Origin: Phallusia mammillata
Taxonomy: Eukaryota; Chordata; Ascidiacea; Phlebobranchia; Ascidiidae
Reading direction: 5' to 3'
Length of the DNA: 64,000 nucleotides
NCBI GenBank assembly: GCA_003260075.1
Contig: QLIY01000066.1
Span: 146,773 to 210,772, forward strand
The first letter of the stretch is position 1, and every line of letters begins with the position of its first letter. Made by a program: the position numbers and the translations under genes. Below the pieces are notes generated by a model, which searched no databases, had not been told where the DNA came from, and saw nothing but the letters and a program-made list of their open reading frames with translations. Below, one piece after another: positions 58,942 through 64,000 of the stretch.

Positions 58942-59043
58942 TACCCCTACGGTTAGGGCTATTAGGGTCGGGATTAGGTATAATATCTTGTACAATTCTA
59001 GCACACTGTTTTTAAATTCGTAACGTTGTGGTTTAATCTATGC

Positions 59044-59465
59044 CAGGGGCCACAAACACGCGGCTCAGCAAGTGTTTTTGTGCGGCCCGCGAACTAACAT
59101 TTAAAATATATATTAGGTCTATACCTCACTCTGTATTAGTAATAGCTAGGGATAACTGCAATGTTTTAATGGCATGATCGAAATGTTCCATTATGTTAAG
59201 AATCAGCAATTCTAATTGCTGTGTCATATTTTTTAAATTCGTCATTAGTAATTCGGAACAGATGGTTCTTTTACTTTGCTACTGTATGTCTGTTTGTTCT
59301 CTATTACATTGCAATGTTTTTATGTACTGCAAATGGCAAGAATGCACAACATTTTTAAGCACATGATATTTTTGTTGTCATGTTATTACTCAAAAGTTTC
59401 AATAGCGCGGCCCTCGAACTATTTTTTTTAAATGAACTCTCAGAGATGATTAAGTTTGAGACCTC
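59044..59465. mobile_element. hAT-type element, 422 bp
   Basis: The left end CAGGGGCCACAAACAC and right end AAGTTTGAGACCTC are imperfect inverted repeats, with cggccc words in both arms. The duplication ATCTATGC is perfect (59036-59043 and 59466-59473). Confidence 0.85.
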
Positions 59466-59687
59466 ATCTATGCGATGGGTTTGCTTGTTATTTCTTCTTT
59501 ATTTTTGAGAAAGTAAGCTACAAAAGCTGCTGCAGATTTAGGCATTCATACAAAACTCCTCGCCCTATAAATCAGGTTTTAAGATGTTACAGCCAAAACT
59601 TTTACAGCATAAAGCTAGATTTTCTTACATCATTTTTGTATTCTAGCTGTTACTACATGTATATTCTGTTTTAAATTGTAAACTGGN

Positions 59688-59832
<145 letters not shown>

Positions 59833-62117
59833 ATTTGCTTGTGCTATTTTTGTCTGTAAATTGACTCACATCTGCAACCTAGTGGACAAAATACCGAAGA
59901 ATCTTGTGTACCAGTTTGGAACATTAAAGTTTAAGAAACAAGTTTGGTTCTAGAGCACGTTCATTGAACGAATTTGACGTCATAGTGTCGTTTTTATGCT
60001 AAAACTATGTAAAATAAGACAGATTTCTTAGCTAAAAATAAAATAGGCCTATTACAGACAAAGTACAGGTGACATGATTTTTCTGTCTGATACGTGGGCT
60101 AGAATACCGCCCACTTCTTTTTTACAAATCTGATGTACCGTGTAAAGTGTTTGCAGCCTACCTATTTTTTTAAACACTCATAGGTTTTCGTTACCTTCCA
60201 TGTGAAGAAATCCTGGTGTAAACAAAAGCTTGTAGGCTAAGTTAGTATTTCAAAAGTGAGATGACTTTTCGCACGTTATTGATAATAATATGACATTTTG
60301 ATGACAGTACATATTGTGTGTATTTTGTAAATCACATTCTAGATTGTGATTAGCATGTGAAGAAAGCATCAATTAAAGTTGAAATGGCTGGCCTTTTTTT
60401 CAATCCGAAATCCTAATGAGTCAGTCATTAGTAATGACTTACATCACATTGCGACACGCCAACTGCTGAGGACACAAAAACGACATAGGAAGTCGTTGAC
60501 ACCTTTATAATCAATGCGATTTCGCCTTACCAATGACAAGATGTTTTTGCAGATGATAAATTTGTTTAGACCGGCCTTTGTATTACATGTCAACAGGTTG
60601 TGTGCACATCATGGAATCGGTAATGTATCCTTGCGCGTCATATACAGTGTCCGTACATCACGAGTTTAGTTGAAAGTACCAAGTCACATAAACTTCCAAA
60701 GGTGTTGTTATGATCATTACAAAGATTGCGAAAAGCAGCCAATGGTTACTTGCCGCTGTAAACGAAAAACACAGATGCTTCTATAAAAGTAAAATGTTAG
60801 TCTTGGCTAAGAAGTAACACCCAACATTCGTTAATGTGATCACATTTGCTCTGCTTGATTTTGGAGCGTATAAACTAGTTGATCTTAATTATGTTGCACT
60901 TTACCTTGTCGTTCGACCACAACAAATACTCTTTGATATAGCAGTTAAATTGTTAATTGCCTTTCGAGTAATTCACTGAAAAAATTAGTCGATTTCAACA
61001 GTCAATTGTGTCCATTAGTTTTCAGTGACTTGGAAGTGATATTGCTCATATTAATTCATTTGTGATAAAAACTTAACTTTTTTTAGTGAATTATTAGTAA
61101 GGTACATAAAAACTCAACTGAACTACCACTGCTGCAACTCAAGGTAAACAATACGATCGCTTGCACTTTATTGAAAAGGACGCGTAGTAACATGCACAAA
61201 AAAATAAAAAGACAACGCGACTGATGTAAACGATGTAAGGCAAGTAACGAGGGCATAAGATCAGAAAGTGTGTGACTCTGAATCGACTTGTACCAGCAAA
61301 TGATTACCACAGTGGAAAATTCTGCAATAGTGCGGTAGTAATCTGTTGTGTGCGTTGCACCACAGTAGAAGCAAAAGAGCTAGGGTTTCAACACTATGTT
61401 TATAGTGTAATAGGTTTCGAGGTGTGTAATGTAAAAATGCGTCGGCAAATAGTAACAATAGAAATGGAATAAATGTCGCGCTCAGTATGCTACAGCCTAA
61501 CGTAAAAACACTTCTTTTGTTGCAAAAAGAGTTCGTTTCTTAACATTCCTGCGGAAGTATGTTATTACCATTCGTTGAGATTTTGTGCGTGAAAACTTGC
61601 AGTGTACGATATTCACTAGGCTCGAAGTTTTCGGAATAGTGGGAACTGGATTTTGCCAGTGTAACCAATGAAACGAATATATTAGCACCCAACACAATAA
61701 AATCTGTACAATCGTCAGCAATCCAGTCAATAAACTAGAAGGGTGGCTTAGCACATATTTCCCTTGCATATACACTATAACCTATTTTAAAACATTAATA
61801 TATTTCCTACACTTATTTTATATTGGGTCCCATATCATCCACTGTCTTTTATAACCTTGGTTGTTTCTGCAAGTAGAAACTCATGGGTCCCCCACACATG
61901 CAAAGTTGTAAATAATGCACTTTCAATGAGAAAGTTTGGTATTGTTAGGTCAAACACAGTGATCGGTGCTTTACATAAATAAATATGTTATAAGGAGTAC
62001 AAACTATTTAAACTTATTCCATTAATACATTTTTGAAGGTTCTTCTATTTTATGGTCTATCTGAGAAAAAAGTGTTAAATAGTGAGAAAATAGGCTAAAA
62101 CACAATAATCGGCTCCT

Positions 62118-62902
62118 ATTNGGCTAGTGGGGTAAATGTTGGGGCGACAAAGTTGAACATAACATACAACAACTATAAATAGCACACTCTATAAGCTGTC
62201 CAAATTTCATCCAATTCGGACAATGTTTAAAAAATTCACCCATTTTAGGGGGCTAGATACCCCTCTAGCAGGGTTAAACACAACAATTGACACCTATAAA
62301 TGACAAATTCTACAAGCTGTCCAAATTTCATCTAATTCCGACACCGTTTGAAAAACTGACCCATTTTAGGGGTTAGTGGGGTAACTGATGGGGTTCAACA
62401 CCCAAACGTATGAAATCACAATGACCCAATCAATAGTCATGTAAAATTTTATTCAATTCAGACAATGTTTAAAATTCTGGCCACTAGAGGTGCTATAAGC
62501 AACATTCGTCAACGCTTCTGACGTCATAAGGCTGTTAAGACCCCTCTAACTGGCATTTACAAAAACGCCCACCTAGAAATGCACAAACACAAGTAGCATA
62601 TGTTCTGTTGCCTTTATTATACCATTCTACCACAGAAATCTTTTGTTTGTGGTGCGCAGCAACATACAAAAATGTTTTACACTTTGGGGTCTAGCGGGGT
62701 AAATACTGGGGTTGTCATGACAAACAAAGCAGATGGCACATCTGCATAACTATATCTACCATCTGTGAAAGTTTCATCCAAATTCACCAAAGATTTCATG
62801 CCAAAAGTGCATGGACAAACTTCACCGGAGAAAAAGAAAAGAAAAGAAAAAAAAAACATAGTGAAATCAAGATGCGTCCCCTTCAGGGAAGGGGACCCAT
62901 AA
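62118..62902. repeat. Degenerate tandem array of about 130-bp units
   Basis: Four units share the order ggggctagtggggtaa, a variable middle, then tccaaatttcatccaattc and gacaatgtttaaaa. Units start near 62121, 62250, 62370 and 62688 and differ widely. The array ends at a ccttcagggaaggggac motif (62874-62902), which is the inverse of the repeat in the 14-3-3 introns at 36539 and 37496, so both may be parts of one larger mobile element. Confidence 0.6.
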
Positions 62903-63262
62903 TAAAAGAACAAAAATGCATTATACTGCGGGAATGTTCAATTAGCTGTGTTATGTGATTACAACTTTTCCTATTTATTAAAACCGAGACGTCAGTGAGG
63001 TAACCGTGTGATTACAAGCGCAAACCGCACATACATTGTGTAGGCAATGTGACTAGAATGAGGTGTTACAGAGTACCAGTAGATAGCTTAAACATGTTAA
63101 TGGTTAAGGCAGCGCATGTACCCAAATTTGAGGGTACTCAAATCGAATTGAACGAAACATAATTTATTCACATCTGAAGCTCATCGGGAACTTCGGAAAT
63201 ATCGCGCTGTTAGCAAACCTGAGATCTGGAATAGTGTCCAACCTCTAATCAAACCAGGGTTG

Positions 63263-63485
63263 TTAACCAAACTTAACTGTTTGGGATTTAAAATCCGATT
63301 GTGGCCCGGACGATACTCGTACAACTTTTCGTGGGTCCGCCTGTGAGGTCTTTCCTGACAAGGTTAGATCAAGCAATCGAGATTTCAGGCAACAGCAAAC
63401 GGCGTTCATCATACGACGTATAATGTTGATGTAACCTCGTCGAAAATGCCGATTGAGAACGCCGTAGATGATACTGTTCACTGAG
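63263..63485 (-). CDS. Probable last exon of a rhodopsin-type GPCR
   Basis: On the minus strand, after an acceptor (tttccacacag at 63496-63486), a frame entered in phase 2 reads SVNSIIYGVLNRHFRRGY. This is the end of transmembrane helix 7 and helix 8 of a class A receptor, with NSIIY in place of NPxxY, followed by a cysteine pair (palmitoylation-like CCC) and a serine-rich tail to the stop at 63263. The pattern is closest to melatonin-receptor-like NAIIYGLLN, from memory. An in-frame stop lies just upstream of the acceptor, so earlier exons must be beyond the window's right end; I did not find another exon up to 64000. It could also be a solitary pseudo-exon. Confidence 0.55.
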
Positions 63486-64000
63486 CTGTGTGGAAACAGA
63501 TTGGATTGTTTAACATGTATTTATCAAGGAAGCAGTAGTAGACCATATGTTCTACAGCTCTTGTATGAGTTCAATACTGCTGTCAACATCACAATTGCAT
63601 CACAAAAGTGGCGAACAAACAGCGACAAACTCATTAGGCATGACAGATATGTTTGAATCAAACATACAGTGGAACCACCAATCTCTACATGAAACGTAGA
63701 TATTTACTTCAACGTTACACAGAAACAGTGCGCAAACGTAACCACATCCAGGGTCATTTCAAGAACAACTATACCACAATGAGGTTTAGACAGATCGCTG
63801 GACATGTTTAGGTCGAAACTTAAGCCGCAATATGAAAATTGATCTTTATCTCTCTAAGACCAAAACACCTTGTGGTAGGAAAGGGGAAATTGACTATGAC
63901 GTCAACGATTTTTCTGGTTAGAATTCTGTGTACCAGAAGGGATTTATTATTTTGATTTTCGCAGTACTTCCTTTACCAAGCGCCATGTGGCAGGAAAAGG
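63486..64000. other. Right edge of the window, no exon identified
   Basis: If the GPCR exon is real this is intron. I see no further receptor helices, repeats or transposon ends. Confidence 0.4.

Overview
The window is eukaryotic, AT-rich animal DNA. Its genes are split by spliceosomal introns, many only 55-70 nt long, and it is dense in short inverted-repeat DNA transposons. The gene set (RAD51D, a CCDC60 orthologue, ceramide glucosyltransferase, epsilon-type 14-3-3, tyrosylprotein sulfotransferase) together with the compact introns suggests an invertebrate deuterostome, most likely a tunicate. That assignment is inference. Exon models were built by hand from open frames, GT/AG sites and protein-family resemblance, and every model was checked for continuous reading phase.

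Layout. 1.7-3.2 kb (+): a 288-aa chromatin-type protein with two PHD fingers and a SAM domain. 6.1-15.9 kb (-): a 13-exon CCDC60 orthologue whose introns hold at least four hAT-type elements. 16.7-18.6 kb (+): RAD51D, divergent from CCDC60 across about 0.87 kb. 22.5-24.5 and 25.5-30.3 kb (+): two tandem ceramide glucosyltransferase (UGCG) genes with the same eight-exon structure. 31.6-39.0 kb (+): a 14-3-3 epsilon gene. 42.7-43.8 kb (+): an intronless multi-pass membrane protein. 46.2-51.5 kb (+): tyrosylprotein sulfotransferase. 51.7-63.2 kb: no convincing gene, but several MITEs, a long GT microsatellite and a degenerate tandem array. 63.26-63.49 kb (-): what looks like the last exon of a rhodopsin-type GPCR that continues beyond the window.

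The standout is intron 2 of the 14-3-3 gene. It contains a 2.57-kb segment bounded by perfect 28-bp terminal inverted repeats and flanked by TA, as for a Tc1/mariner/pogo-type element. Inside, in the sense orientation, are four intact exons encoding the N-terminal part of Mediator subunit MED12. All four carry phase-0 boundaries and lie in a phase-0 intron, and the element ends only 19 bp before the next 14-3-3 exon. This looks like a DNA transposon that captured a host gene fragment and could in principle supply in-frame cassette exons. A 49-nt assembly gap lies inside it.

The second theme is hAT-type MITEs. At least nine insertions have TIRs and perfect 8-bp target-site duplications, from several unrelated TIR families, some nested in one another. 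The genes are not an operon or a pathway; apart from the UGCG pair and the divergent RAD51D/CCDC60 pair, their proximity carries no evident functional meaning.
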